Origin: Owenia fusiformis
Lineage: Eukaryota > Annelida > Polychaeta > Sabellida > Oweniidae
NCBI GenBank assembly: GCA_903813345.2
Contig: CAIIXF020000011.1
Span: forward strand, 23,926,166-23,990,165
Length of the DNA: 64,000 bases
Reading direction: 5' to 3'
The notes below the pieces were generated by a model. That model was not told the origin of the DNA and ran no database searches. It worked only from the letters and a program-made list of their open reading frames with translations. Within the stretch, counting starts at the first letter, position 1; every line of letters starts with the position of its first letter. Of this stretch, positions 24,153-36,299 are shown piece by piece. Position numbers and translations under genes: made by a program.

Positions 24153-25072
24153 ATGTTTCATGGATTCTCCTTGGGATTCAATCATTCCCCAGAGGCCAGA
24201 GATTCTGCAAACATCATATCAATTAATATTCTTTGAAAAGTTGAAGTCTAGCATGTGCCTTGCCTTTAGAATATTAGAATATATTAAAATGAAAATTACA
24301 TCAATTTAGAAATGAGAAAATAATTTGATTTCATTTCACCAAAGAATGTTGACTTATCAGTGTTATCTAATTTCAGCAAAATGGTGCAAACTGTATTTTA
24401 AATGAATAATGGTGTAAACAGAAACTTTGCGTCTTTCAAGCCCTTTCAAACAGGTGGTGTTCAACTTGTTAAATGACAACAAATGTGCATAAAAGATAGT
24501 TGAAGCTCACTATTTGATATCACCTACTTGTACAATTCATGTAGTGAATTAAAAAAAGATATTTTATGGTAAACTTATGCCATTTAAAGTGACATGGTTA
24601 TTATCTTTTAAGTTTGACAACTAGTTAAGTTGAAATAAATGGTTTTACAGTTAGAATGACCTCAACAATGTTTAGGATCCATCACGAGAAATCATGGCCA
24701 GGTTCCATTAACTTTTTTTAGGAAGATTTTTCTAGTTGAAGGTAGAAAGATGTGATGAGTATCAGAACCTATGGGATCATATCATTTATAATTCATGAAC
24801 AGGCAAAAAGCATATTACACCTCTGGGAAAACCTTTTGTCATAAATGTTATTTGTATCGTTTCAGTTTACCTACAACTTCTGTTTTCTTTTCAGGAATTG
24901 TTCTGTTTTAAGTGGTTGCTATTGTAATGTCTTTATCATTTTGAATATCATTAAATTCATGTTGACTCACAAAATTCTTGAATTGAAAACATTCGCCTTT
25001 TATTTGGTTGGGTTATATTCTTTGATGTAACAGCATCACAGACATAGCAAACAGGTGCTTGCTTGGGTAAAT

Positions 25073-25540
25073 TGGCCAAACTGCCCTAATTCACGTTACC
25101 TTATGAGTCAATGGGCGAAGGGGTAAACGCAATATTTTTTATTTCGAGTTATAGATTTTTATGGGACCAATGGCCTATCTGAGGTTCAAAAGCAATGTCT
25201 AAGGTACATTTTGACACTAAATTCAATAGGGGTCAAACATCTACTTTTTGAAATAATCCATTGATTGTGACACAACCCCCTCCTCTCTGCAGCCATAAAT
25301 CGAAATTCTCGAAAATGAAGGACAAATTGATACGCCATTTGACTCGAAAATTTCCTCCAGATAACCCAAAAAAACACATTTTTAGAAGGAACGGCATGTT
25401 ATCATTGCAAAAAGATCACAAATGTAACGACATTCCAGCTTATGGGCTCGTCATGATCACAATTATGTTGGGACTACATTCAGTTTTGAAAACTACTTTT
25501 TTCTATTCAGCGGAAGTGACGTATTAGGGCATTTGGGCCA
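25073..25540. mobile_element. MITE, about 468 bp
   Basis: Inverted ends TGGCCAAACTGCCCTAATTC and GTATTAGGGCATTTGGGCCA. The ORFs of 63-88 codons inside are overlapping, opposite-strand and unrecognised. TSD not assigned. Confidence 0.6.
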
Positions 25541-25939
25541 TTGTTAGATCAGGAAAGCAAATTAGATTTATAATATTGTTCTACTAAATAGCATCCTTGG
25601 TCCAAGGGGATTTTACTTCTGAATTGAGGAATAAATGAAGCCCTTTGAATGACTATGATTAATTAGACCCTCTGCATAAAATTCAACTTCTTTCTTATGT
25701 TTTACTCCCATTGAATTTCTTATTAATAAATTATTATTTTATCATACTTTGTCTCTTATATTATTAAACATCCTGCCTCAAGTGCTGAACTTCCTTCTTC
25801 AGTTGGGTGTTTCAATTCTATCAATGTCAGATAAATAACAGTAGATTAATAGGTATTGAACCTTGATAAAAAGTCTATGTTGATATTTCGATATTAATAC
25901 AATTTTGTATGGACAGGATGTACCGTTCAGTTATAACAT

Positions 25940-28900
25940 TTAACCACTTTTTTATTTTAACATTCATGTTTTCTTTACAAATATTTACTCCACATTTGGA
26001 AATGATTAACTCATATATATGCATCTTATATATATCAAGAAAATGTTAGAATTTTTAATTTATCCAGACATTAACCTTTTTCTTCAAAATGACATTTGTG
26101 AATCATCTCGCTCTTATCAGTGTTTACCTATATCCAGTATAATACCAGCCTGAGCCTACATAATTCAATAATTCAGAATCCCATCATTTTGCAATACATG
26201 TAGGTAGTTAAGTTAAGGGTAGTAAAAGAATATATGTAGTTTAAATATTTTAATATATCAGTTTAGTATGATTATACAGAAGGTCTCCCAATGTCAACAA
26301 TTTTAAAAGCCTTTGTTAAATGTTCTACTTTTTCAAGGCTGAATACAATGATTTGTCTGATTATCAATTGAAGTACAGCAAACAGGCATTTTAAAACAAA
26401 ATCAACCCTCACTGACCCTAGATATATGGCAAGTTGATACCTCATATAAGTCAATACCCAAATTGTCAGATGCAATGCTTTACAAACATTACAAAGTAAA
26501 TATCAATAATTCATGAAAAAATGATATTTACTTCCTCCTCCTAATGAAATTAACTTTGTTCTTTCACCACTGTTGACATCATCCTAATATACACTAATAG
26601 CTGTACTGTTTAACTACAGCATTTGTATCTGTAACTGTAACAACCTTGGATTTCTTAAAATAATTACTTCCAAATTGTACACCTTTCCTTTTATATCACC
26701 TATGGTCTGATAGTATGGATTTTTTATATACCTGACTCGTTTACAAGTCCTGTGATTGAATATATGTAAACATGTACATGTATTATTTGAATTATTTTAA
26801 TCTCTTAATGATATGAAATAGAATACTTACATTAATTATACTTTTCGCCTGACTACAATGTGCTTATCCATTAATCTTTTTCATGTATATCTCATATAGC
26901 TTGGAATCTTAGCATAATCTGCAACACTAAGTCACAACTCATTTTTTGATCAGTTAACAGGCAAAACTGCAGTTTGTCAAGTGGTCTACATGAAGGTGAT
27001 TGGTGGAGACTGTTTTCACCTATCACACTCCTTTTTATTAATCAAAATAATAATGAAATGTTTTCATGATGTTAGAAATGTTTAATTGCATGTTCTCCTT
27101 TCTTAGTTGTTTTGTTATATACCTCATTTACACTGATTACTGTTGCAATGTTAGTTGTACTTCAGTCAAAATAAAACTAGAATTATTAACTCTCTTATTC
27201 TGTATTGATGTTTATACTTCTAAACTCAAGTAAAAGTGGAACCCTAACAATTGCTAAAATACTAACCAGTAGATAAAAGCATCGTATGACTCATAATTGA
27301 ATAACTGACTGTGTTCAGATAAAGGTACAGCCGATAAATCATTAGATTTCACCTGTCATACTTACCAGTTTGATTTTTATATTTTTATATTTGATTTTTA
27401 TATTTTTATATCTCAGAACACTGCAATTTGGCAGCTGAAATCGATATATGAGCAAATACTTTGGGTACCTAAACAAGTTGTTGAGGTTTCATAAAAGTCA
27501 TTCATTTGGTGAACCATTGATAGCTTACATGTATTAGATACTTCCACAAATCATATATACTTACTAAATTTAGAAATATTTATCACTCACCTGAATCTCG
27601 TTTCTTCTTACTTCTGCTTTTATTCTCCATATCCCTTTTTAGATTAAACATTACATAGTTTGAAGTCATATTTAACGTAATTACTATATTACATTGCAAT
27701 ACACACGCCACTTTTTGTCTTGAGCTCTATACTGTAACAGTATATCACCTCTAACTAAGTCTAAGTAGATCAGCGTGTAATCGATTATTGCATATATCAT
27801 TCCCTCCACTGATTGTCTCCTTTGCCTTATTGTGGCTGTTGTTCATTAAGTACACTAAAAAGACACCCCTTTTTACCAAACAATTAGAAGTAATTTAATG
27901 CTCTATTTCTAAATGTTAAACTGTTTGAAGATAATATCGTGGTCTCAAGTTGACTTATGGATTCTCATACTTTTCATTGCAATTTTAAAGGTTGAAGAGA
28001 AACCACAGACATGGTTTATATAGTACCACACTCAGTTTTAGATAAAACATTGACACGTGCCTTCTCAATTAAATCTCTTAGCCTATCATTGAATAAATCA
28101 CTTCAGTTGAGAGGAATATCAGTTCCATTTGTGCAGAATTGTTAAATGTAGGATGTGTGGACTTGGATGCCTGTGGTGTTGTGTCAGATGGTCATGTTCC
28201 ATTTCGAAGGTGATCAGAATCCTGGTAGAATATTGAACTTGTGAAACTGAAACCTTTTGAATCAAGAAAGTCAGAGTTTGATTATTTTTACACTTGTTTT
28301 TCTTGCTTATTTTGTGCGTATTGTTTGATTGAAGGTGTTTAGTTTATGAATTTAACACTTAATGTATCATAATTCACATTCACTTCTCAACTGGCTTCTG
28401 TTCTTATCTTCCCTTTAAAATAGCAGACGTTCTATAGAATATACACGTTACCAAAAGCAACATATGGTGACAGTAGGTGCACACTATGTAATACTATGTT
28501 TGAAAATTGTTGCTTAATACTATTATGTTAAAGTCACCATTTTTTTACATTTTTAAATAGCATAAATTCCATACTTAAAAGAGAGCTTCAGCTAACTAAT
28601 AGGATACTGTCGACTATAGCTACCCATTCAAAAAAGATTCCCTGTCCTATACATTTACTTTCTCTTGTATATGCTTGATGATTCCTGTTACACTGAATCC
28701 TTGTTCAATTGGAATCAACCATTTTATTCCATAGTCAAAAAACTACATTATAACACATGACATAAAAACATTGAGACATTTTGCTAAAGCTCTTCATTAG
28801 ATTATAACTATCAAAAAGCCTATATAGTTTACTTTAGGTTCTTAACACCCACCTGTGTTTTTATGGATAATAGATCTTTTTTAAATATAGTATGTACAGT

Positions 28901-30980
28901 TTGATTTACATAATGCTAGAAACAACACTAAACTACCAATACTCTTTTATATTTTCAAGTATTCGACATCTCCCTAAATTAAAAACCTCCCCCTAAACAT
29001 TTATCAAAAGGTACTTTAACAGTGCTATTCATCACAATAATAAAGTCAGGAAATATCGTTTAGTATTTTCTTCTTTTGACACTTGCGTTTATTCATTTAA
29101 AATGTCTAGTTGAAAATACTTTTTATCTTCAGTTGTCCAAAGGTCACTAAATACATGTAAGATTAATTTCTCTATAAACATAGCTTTGATGTACATTTAT
29201 CTATTTTACTCAAAACTAAGATTACACTTGTATTTTGACCTTAAATCATACCTTATATAAAAACTCTTGCTTGGTCTGCCTTGTTGCAAATGGTCTGTAT
29301 GAATGTGATTGTTGACACTCCCTTTTATCAAATTAAGTAGAACAGTTCATGGTTTTAGAAAATGATAATATTGATTCATGCGTTTTGTCTGCAATGAATG
29401 AAAAGGTACCGTCCCAATAGACCCCCTTTTCTGCCCCCATCAGAATCAAACTTATTTTACATCTAGAGTATCCTCACAAATGTACTTCACAATAATATTT
29501 TCAAAATTAGGTCAAATGATGAGCCAATGAGGTCACTGGGTGCAAAAGGTCAAGTTGGTAAAATCAATCTAATGATCAAGTAATTTCCTTAAACATACCT
29601 AAATAAAATAAAATCATTAGTTAAACCTGACTTTACATTGATTTCCATGAGTTCTCATATGATGATTGATAAAATAGCATTGATTTCATTAATTTTTTGA
29701 TTGCTCAATGAGCACTCATACTATGAGCACTGATTAAGTGCATGTTAAGTGCTTAAACCTTAGTGGCTTTTAGTGAATTTTTTATCAATAATCAACATTA
29801 TTTTTTAATTACAACTTCTTTCTTTCCAATCACTGATTTTGGCATTACAGACTAAGTGAAATTGGAATCATATTTGAATCCATGCACAAAATCTAATGTA
29901 AATTAAAATAATATAATCAACTTTTTAAACTTCTTTTTAGCTCATTTCTAAATGTGATCTTTATCATAATGTTTTGGGTAGATTTCCTATATCATCTTAA
30001 AAATAGTAATTTTATACTTCCTTATATCTGCTTCCTATAATTACATTTTATCTAACCTAAAATAGTGGCAGTGTTTCAGAGCTTCAGGTAGTTATTATGG
30101 TTTGGGCGTTGGCACATTTCGTGTCCTTCAAGTCAAGTCAAATGTTGATTTTGATACTGAACTGATAAAAAACTCTTGAACTTTGATAAAGAAAATTATG
30201 TTTTTCTTGAAATTCCTTGGAAAGAAGATAGGATAAAGTTCAAATACTTGGTAGTATAAATTCCTCACTTATGTAATCAAAGTATAAAACACATACTGCA
30301 CATTTTTGTTTCATAATATCATTTCCTATGGTATGATCTGTTGGATTTGTTTAACCCACATAACTTTCTGAGAAATACCCTAAACCAAGTCAGGATGACA
30401 TTCAAATATTTATGACATTATTTTAAAGATCGAGGGCTGTGGCGCCTATATGTCTGGGTGATTCAGTAATTATTTCGCAATATTTTATTTATTTAGTTTT
30501 TGCCATCCTCCTTGTCAATTTAACCGTATGTGCATGCATCTATGAACCTATAATTTTAGACAATCTTATATTAACAGGATTAAATATGTGTAATATGTAA
30601 CAAATGAACTAATGCCATTCCATAAATGTTAGTGACATATTGTTCCATAATCATTCTTGAATCAGAAAGCCAGTGTTTAAAAATAATCCCCATGTGTGTC
30701 AAGAACCCATCAAAATTTTGATACAGTGACTCCCCTCCTTGAGTAAAAAGTGCTATAATACAAGTATATATACATGTACATTTAAATAGAACACTAATAA
30801 AACAAAAAATTATTACGAATTTTTTGATTCGATCTATTTTCTATTTGTTAAAACTGAGCTGTGGGACATTAATTTAATACCAGTAGATGCAATATTTATC
30901 CATTCCTTTCCTGCTTTGGGTCTTTGTATTTTTTCAGTGATTTTTTCGCAGTATTTTTAAAATTGATCAAATAAGCCTTT
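25940..30980. other. Intronic sequence with diverged duplications
   Basis: No coding exon or intact element. Weakly similar blocks are 26940-27060 with 29260-29370, and 27430-27610 with 39110-39300 in direct orientation. The latter share CAAATACTT, CCTAAACAAG and a CACCTGAAT context. The repeated TGATTTTTATATTTTTATAT at 27370-27412 is a small tandem duplication. Confidence 0.4.
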
Positions 30981-31022
30981 TGATTATAAAACAGCAATTG
31001 GCACCAGCTACCGTTATGTCTA

Positions 31023-31219
31023 CACCCCCAAAATGCAATCTGATTTTCGATGCCATTTCAGTGCCAAATTTCGGTGCCGTTTCGGCACCAAATGGACTGA
31101 CTAGTCCGGTAGCAAATTTTGGTGTCGAAAGGTTTCGGTGCCGGAACGGTGTCGAAACAGTGCCGGAACAGTGCCGAATTTTTTCGATGCCGAAACGGCG
31201 TCGAATTATATTGGCTGTG
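31023..31219 (+). mobile_element. 197-bp TA-flanked MITE, copy 2
   Basis: Same orientation, length and TA-bounded ends as the copy at 11691-11887, with only scattered differences, so the two are probably recent. A short ORF crossing it is repeat-derived. Confidence 0.7.
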
Positions 31220-31900
31220 TAGATAATGTCTAGACATTATGTATCATTTTATTAAGTCACACGACCACTAACGTAAAACTTCATATCTTTAACTGAAATT
31301 TGCATGAGACAACTCTAATATTAATATGTGTACATTTATTTAAACAACAATCCTAAAAGAAACATTCTGACAAAGAAAATACAAAGAATAATGGCACTTA
31401 CCATGTACCTTGGTTATTATCATTATAATCTCTTGATAACGATATGGTTTATCACCTTTTCATCATACTTTTTTGTCTGTTTTATGGAATGTCCTCTCTA
31501 CTGCCAGAATGTTCCTTTGTATCGCTTGAATTTTTTCATAAAACTCTTCCTTGTTTTTTTTATTTTTTACATATAAACAACAAACATGCATGAGTTATGC
31601 ATGTATATGAATATCATCTATCTTATTGAGTCGTTTGTTTGTTATTTGTAGTGGCAATCTGTTTAGCAATTGTAAAGTCTCACATCGTACTGTTCTGTAA
31701 TCTGTTCAAGCAGTCATAAGCAGTGAGAGTTGGTAATATTAAGAGTGATTGATATCTAATATCTACTAAGCTGTTGCAAAAAAGTTGAATGACTACTGAC
31801 TGCCTAAGACTTATAAATTTCAGTAAGAGACTGTGCTTTTTGAAAATTTCATACAAACTATCATATATGCACAGAAATCATATTATATCAGCTATAGTTC

Positions 31901-31973
31901 TACCCTGTGTGCAGGGTCTAGTTGAAGACGAAGCTCTCTTTTAAGAAGTGAAGTCAAACGAATGCAAAGGGTA
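31901..31973 (+). mobile_element. TACCCT MITE, 73-bp deleted copy with 9-bp TSD
   Basis: Bounded by TACCCTG and AGGGTA and flanked by the exact 9-bp duplication CTATAGTTC (31892-31900 and 31974-31982). It retains the right-hand part of the family. A 9-bp TSD points to a Mutator-like (MULE) transposase. Confidence 0.85.
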
Positions 31974-32142
31974 CTATAGTTCTTATTTGTGAGATATATT
32001 TGTGTCATGACTCATTGCTTGAATTTATTTTACTGATCTAAATATTTCAAAAATAATTTATTACCATTTTTAGATACATCAGATCTGTTTTATTAATACT
32101 GCTATTAAATTCTCTATTGCAATAGCGTAGGTCTATCTACTG

Positions 32143-32311
32143 CACTGGCAGATCTGCGGGGGGGGGGGGGGGGGGGTGCAAATTATATAGAAAATAGGCC
32201 TTAAATTTTCAAAAGTTTGGCCCACTTTTTGGTTTTAGGGGCCCAAAAGCTCGGACTTTTTTTACTTCAAATATGGCCCCCCCATGTTGGTTCGTGGATC
32301 CACCCCTGTAC
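32143..32311. mobile_element. G-tract MITE, probably hAT-like
   Basis: Approximate inverted ends around CACTGGCAGATCTGCGGG and GGATCCACCCCTGTACTG. The body holds an uninterrupted run of 19 G at 32158-32176 and GGCCCCCCC near 32275. The family assignment is from general resemblance only, and no TSD was defined. Confidence 0.45.
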
Positions 32312-32647
32312 TGTTTCCTATAGCTGATTGTGCATCTTTAAAAGAGAGCTTCATCTACTCTAATTAATAGAGGCTCTGCCCCCCCCCCTGGGAGTAAGAT
32401 CTTTCACAATCACAATTAACATATTTATTGTTCATTGAATCCATCGCTTATACTTACTAAAAGAAGTCAATAGAAGAGGCTCTTTTGTAAGGGTGTAACT
32501 ATAAACATATCCTGTTTTGTTGTCTTGGTGATTTTTAGCATTGCATAGTTTCAACAATCAAAAAAACAAAAGTAAATATTTACTCAAGGTGGGTACTGAC
32601 ATTCTGATTAACAGAGCATCTCTTTAATGCTTGTGAGGGACACAGTG

Positions 32648-32876
32648 CAGGGCTCTCGCCAGGCTTTTAGACTGTGGCGCAGCACCACTCTCTATTTAGC
32701 TCCCTCCACACCCTATTGGCAAATCATGACTGTTTCCACGGTCTAAACTTGACTGAATATATAATAATAGCATGTAAAAAAGATAAAACATAACATAAAT
32801 ATGATTTATCACGATTGAACGGTTATTCTGAAGATGTTTTGCACCACATTCTTAATATTTCCTGGTGAGAGCCCTG
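32648..32876 (+). mobile_element. CAGGGCTCTC MITE, copy 1
   Basis: 16-bp inverted ends CAGGGCTCTCGCCAGG / CCTGGTGAGAGCCCTG with one mismatch. The flanks CAGTG and CAGTA match at four of five bases, consistent with a 5-bp TSD. Inverted homologue of 39320-39544. Confidence 0.8.
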
Positions 32877-33340
32877 CAGTATATTCCACCTCCCAATGGA
32901 TACTAAAGACTTTGGACCCCACAATGGGGAAGTTTAATGAATGTATTTTCAATCATAATATTCAACATTGTTTCTATTAACTTCTGGCATATATCTATTA
33001 TGTTTGATACATGCAAATTCACAGTGCCTCACACTATAGACAAATATATTATACTATGTGCTGCTTACATTTTGTCTGTTAATGCAGGGGTTTTACTAGA
33101 ATTTCTCACAACAGGCAAAATTAATGGAAATCATAAATTTAACATGGAAAGTTGAAAAGTACTAAGAACAACAGGCGATTTTCACTGGTTGTTTAGCCTG
33201 CTGCAATGAAACCCCAGTAATGCCCTGTTGATCTGTGTGTTAAAGATCTAGGCCTTTGTATGATCTATCAATTATCTATCAAAAACATTTTTAGTTGAAT
33301 AAGTTTAATGTTGAATGTCAGAGAAAAATTAGCAAATGTC

Positions 33341-35461
33341 TCATTATATATTTCTTTTATTGACAATCGTATCAAAACATGACACATTAGTCTATGTACA
33401 AACTAAACTGTCTTGACTCAAGACAATACTACACTATTAACTAAATGCTAGACTACATTTATAATTTCACTATGTACATGTAATATAAAATCATTTGCAT
33501 GAGTTTACAGGCTCTTTATAAAACTTGATGCATAAAAGATGATAAAAAATGTATTAGCAGTGTAGCACAATTATTGCAGTTTATTCTAAATTTTGAAAAG
33601 ACTTGAAAATATATTTGCCAATATGCCTTTGAACAGTAATATTTTGCGAAGACAATAGCATTTTAAAATTTGTTTCATTGATTAGAAAATTGGGTCCAAA
33701 TATTTCTTTCATTTTTTCAAAGAGGACTCTCCTTTGTGCATCATGTTTTTTACAATCAATAAAAAAATGTTTTTCATCTTCAACAGATGTACAAGTTAAG
33801 CAAAGTCTATCATTTGTTGGAATTGGTTTAGGTTTAGAATACCGCCCTGTTTCAATTCGAAGTTTGTGTGAGCTTAGTCGAAACCTGGCTAGTGATTGTC
33901 TATATTTTCTATTATCGAGTTTTGTATAAGTTTCTATGCAAAAGTCATTCTTAAAAGTGTTATATGTACGAAGTATAGGAAAGTTATAATTCATATCTGT
34001 TCTCCATATATCAACAAAGTTACTTTTCAAGGTTTTTTCAACAATAAGTGGTACTATTTCTATATTATCTAAATTATCTTGATCCTCCCAGTATTTTGAC
34101 ATATTAACTTTGTGTAAAATATCATTAACTCTTGAAGCCCAAGTTTGAAAACCAAGTTCATGCATTTCTTTTTCATAGGAGTATGCTTTATGTAGTATGT
34201 TTGTTGGGGGGAGTTTGAGAATTCTTGTCCAGTATTTTATTAATGTAGTCTCAAATTTTATTGAGAGAGGATAACGCCCCAAGTCTCCATAAATTGCAGG
34301 GCTGGCAGTTTGTCTTTTCACACCAAGAATTGATTTCATGAATCTTAAATGCACCAGTTCAAGATTATCTATATGTTTTTTTGTTTGCCATATCTCACAC
34401 CCATATGTTAGAATAGGTGTTACTAAAGTGTCAAAGAGATGTAAAGCAATATTGACTGGGACATCACCAAATTTCGTATACTGGCTTTTTATTTTGAAAA
34501 TTGCCTTTCTTGATTTGTCAATTAAATATTTTGTATTTTTGTCAGATTTATTATCAGTAGTTTGGATACACCCAAGATATTTATATTCAGTAACACATTC
34601 TATTTTTTGACCATTGAAGTGAAAGTATACATCTGTTTTCTTTGTATTATATAAGAGAACTTTTGTTTTTATTGTATTAACTATCATTCTGTAACTTTTG
34701 CAGAAATTAAATAGAGCATCGAGTTGTTTTTGAAGGCCTTCAGCAGAAGTTGAGATAAGTTTTAAATCGTCTGCCCATAAAAAATGGTTAATCATCTCAT
34801 CCTGAATCTGTACACCACAGTCACTAGGTAGAAAATCAGTCAGGTCATCTAAGAAGTGATTAAATAAATAGGTGCTGAGCACACTACCTTGCATAATTCC
34901 TACCTCTGTATTAAATTTTGATGTTATACCAGATCTTAGTTTGAGACAAGCCTTTGATTTTGAATACATGCTCTTTATTATAGTAAAAATTTTACTAGAG
35001 GGGTGTATTCCAGATTTGCATAATTTGAAAAGTAAGACGTCACGATCGATATAGTCAAACGCTTTTTTAAAGTCAATTACACATGTATAAAGAATTTTCT
35101 TTTGTCTTTTGAATTTACTTTTTATTGTTTGAAAAATAAAAATATTGTCTGTGGTTCTACTGTTTTTCTTATAGACACCTTGGAATGGGTCTTGTAAATT
35201 AATTGTCTCAGCATTAAAGACTAATCTATTATGGATCACTGAGTCAAAAACATTGCCAATGCAAGCTAACACATTAATGCCTCTATAATTATCTGGATTA
35301 AATTGACTACCTTGTTTATAAATAGTGCTTAACATACCAATACTCCAGTTTTCAGGATAATCACCCTTATTAAAAATATAATTAAAAAGTGTAGTCATTG
35401 GTACTACCAAAGACTTACAGTTTTTTATTATGTCTGAGGGGTATCCATCAATTCCTGCTGA
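33341..35461 (-). mobile_element. 5'-truncated non-LTR retrotransposon (LINE)
   Basis: Contains the reverse-transcriptase ORF 33581-35461 and a 3' UTR of about 240 nt. The UTR ends in CAATAAAAG plus an AT-rich tail near 33341. The 5' end is cut within the RT domain at 35461, the usual result of incomplete target-primed reverse transcription. The element is inserted in intron 1 in antisense orientation to the BIR gene. Confidence 0.88.
33581..35461 (-). pseudogene. LINE reverse transcriptase, partial ORF
   Basis: A single open frame of about 626 codons without internal stops. It begins mid-protein at AGIDGYPSDII (block 1 of RT). An in-frame TGA lies immediately upstream at the truncation point. 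Counting from the TTG at 35410, catalytic motif A is DFKKAFD (113-119), motif B is QGSVLS (174-179) and motif C is WADD (212-215, in place of the usual YADD/FADD). A thumb/connection region follows, then a C-terminal knuckle CLTC...H....C (Cx2Cx7Hx4C) about 55 residues from the end. No endonuclease domain remains. It resembles jockey/CR1-type LINEs, but the clade is not certain. The intact frame suggests a fairly recent insertion. Confidence 0.88.
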
Positions 35462-35469
35462 TCATTGAG

Positions 35470-36117
35470 TTCAACACATTATAATCAGTTGAATAACTGA
35501 ACCTTCAATCCTTCATTGCATACAGTTTCTTCGAAATAGCAACTTAATTGTCAAGTCAATGAAATATGAATCATATGTTGTAACTGAATTTTAACCGTTG
35601 CCTTATCAATATAAACCTATATGAATGATGCCAGTTAGGTTCCCAATAATGATAATTCAGCTGCTCAGTACACTTAAACATACTATCGTGCCATATGTTT
35701 TGATATGTTTTTAATGTTCTCACATTTCAATTAAATATATTATCCTCATAAACCTAATGCATGTAATTACTGAAACAGAGATTTGAAATTAACAAATGTT
35801 TATTATGACATTGTGTACTTCCTAAATATTCACTTATGATCTGATTTTAGTTATAAGGAATGACATGCAAATAATTAATTTAACTCCTATGCTCTTACAT
35901 CCACCCTCTTTAGTTCTGATACTTATGTACTGGTAAACCTGTTGTAGATTATACTCTTATGAGAACAGCAGTGTTATTAAATGATTTATTGATTGGGCAC
36001 AACAAATGATCTGATAATCTGTGCTTTTTGCAGTGTGTGTTATACTCACTAAACCATGGTTCCCAATGGTTGACACTCCTTTAAACAAACATATGAGAGA
36101 ATTTTAGATTGGTGCTC
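35470..36117. other. No gene recognised
   Basis: AT-rich intronic DNA upstream of the truncated LINE end, with no ORF or element end supported. Confidence 0.4.
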
Positions 36118-36125
36118 CTGTATTT

Positions 36126-36243
36126 GTAGTCTAGCTACAAGCTCTCGTGACTCTCCCCTCATAAACATCTCCCCCTGTTTGAGAAGGTTTTAAGTTGAGT
36201 AGAAGGAGGGGGGGGGGGGTCACAGAGTCTTGGAGCTAGACTA
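36126..36243. mobile_element. 118-bp MITE with 8-bp TSD
   Basis: Inverted ends GTAGTCTAGCTACAAG and its near complement ending GGAGCTAGACTAC. Exact 8-bp duplication CTGTATTT at 36118-36125 and 36244-36251 (the last base is shared with the end). It contains a run of G. hAT-like by TSD size. Confidence 0.75.
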
Positions 36244-36299
36244 CTGTATTTGTTTCTTCTATCTTGAACTACTTCATAATCTGTTTTTATCACTCATGA

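Larger units (their letters stand above)
20740..25930 (+). repeat. Segmental duplication block, copy 2
   Basis: Second copy of the 16090-17960 block. It was enlarged by the nested element at 21221-22365, the 1.49-kb element at 22665-24152 and the MITE at 25073-25540. Removing 22665-24152 plus one TSD restores a sequence collinear with 16990-17095, which serves as the empty site. Confidence 0.75.

Noticed and set aside
32158-32176. Run of 19 G as an assembly gap or G-quadruplex regulator
   Set aside because: It lies inside a MITE-like repeat that normally carries G tracts. No promoter context supports a regulatory role, though length may be misassembled.
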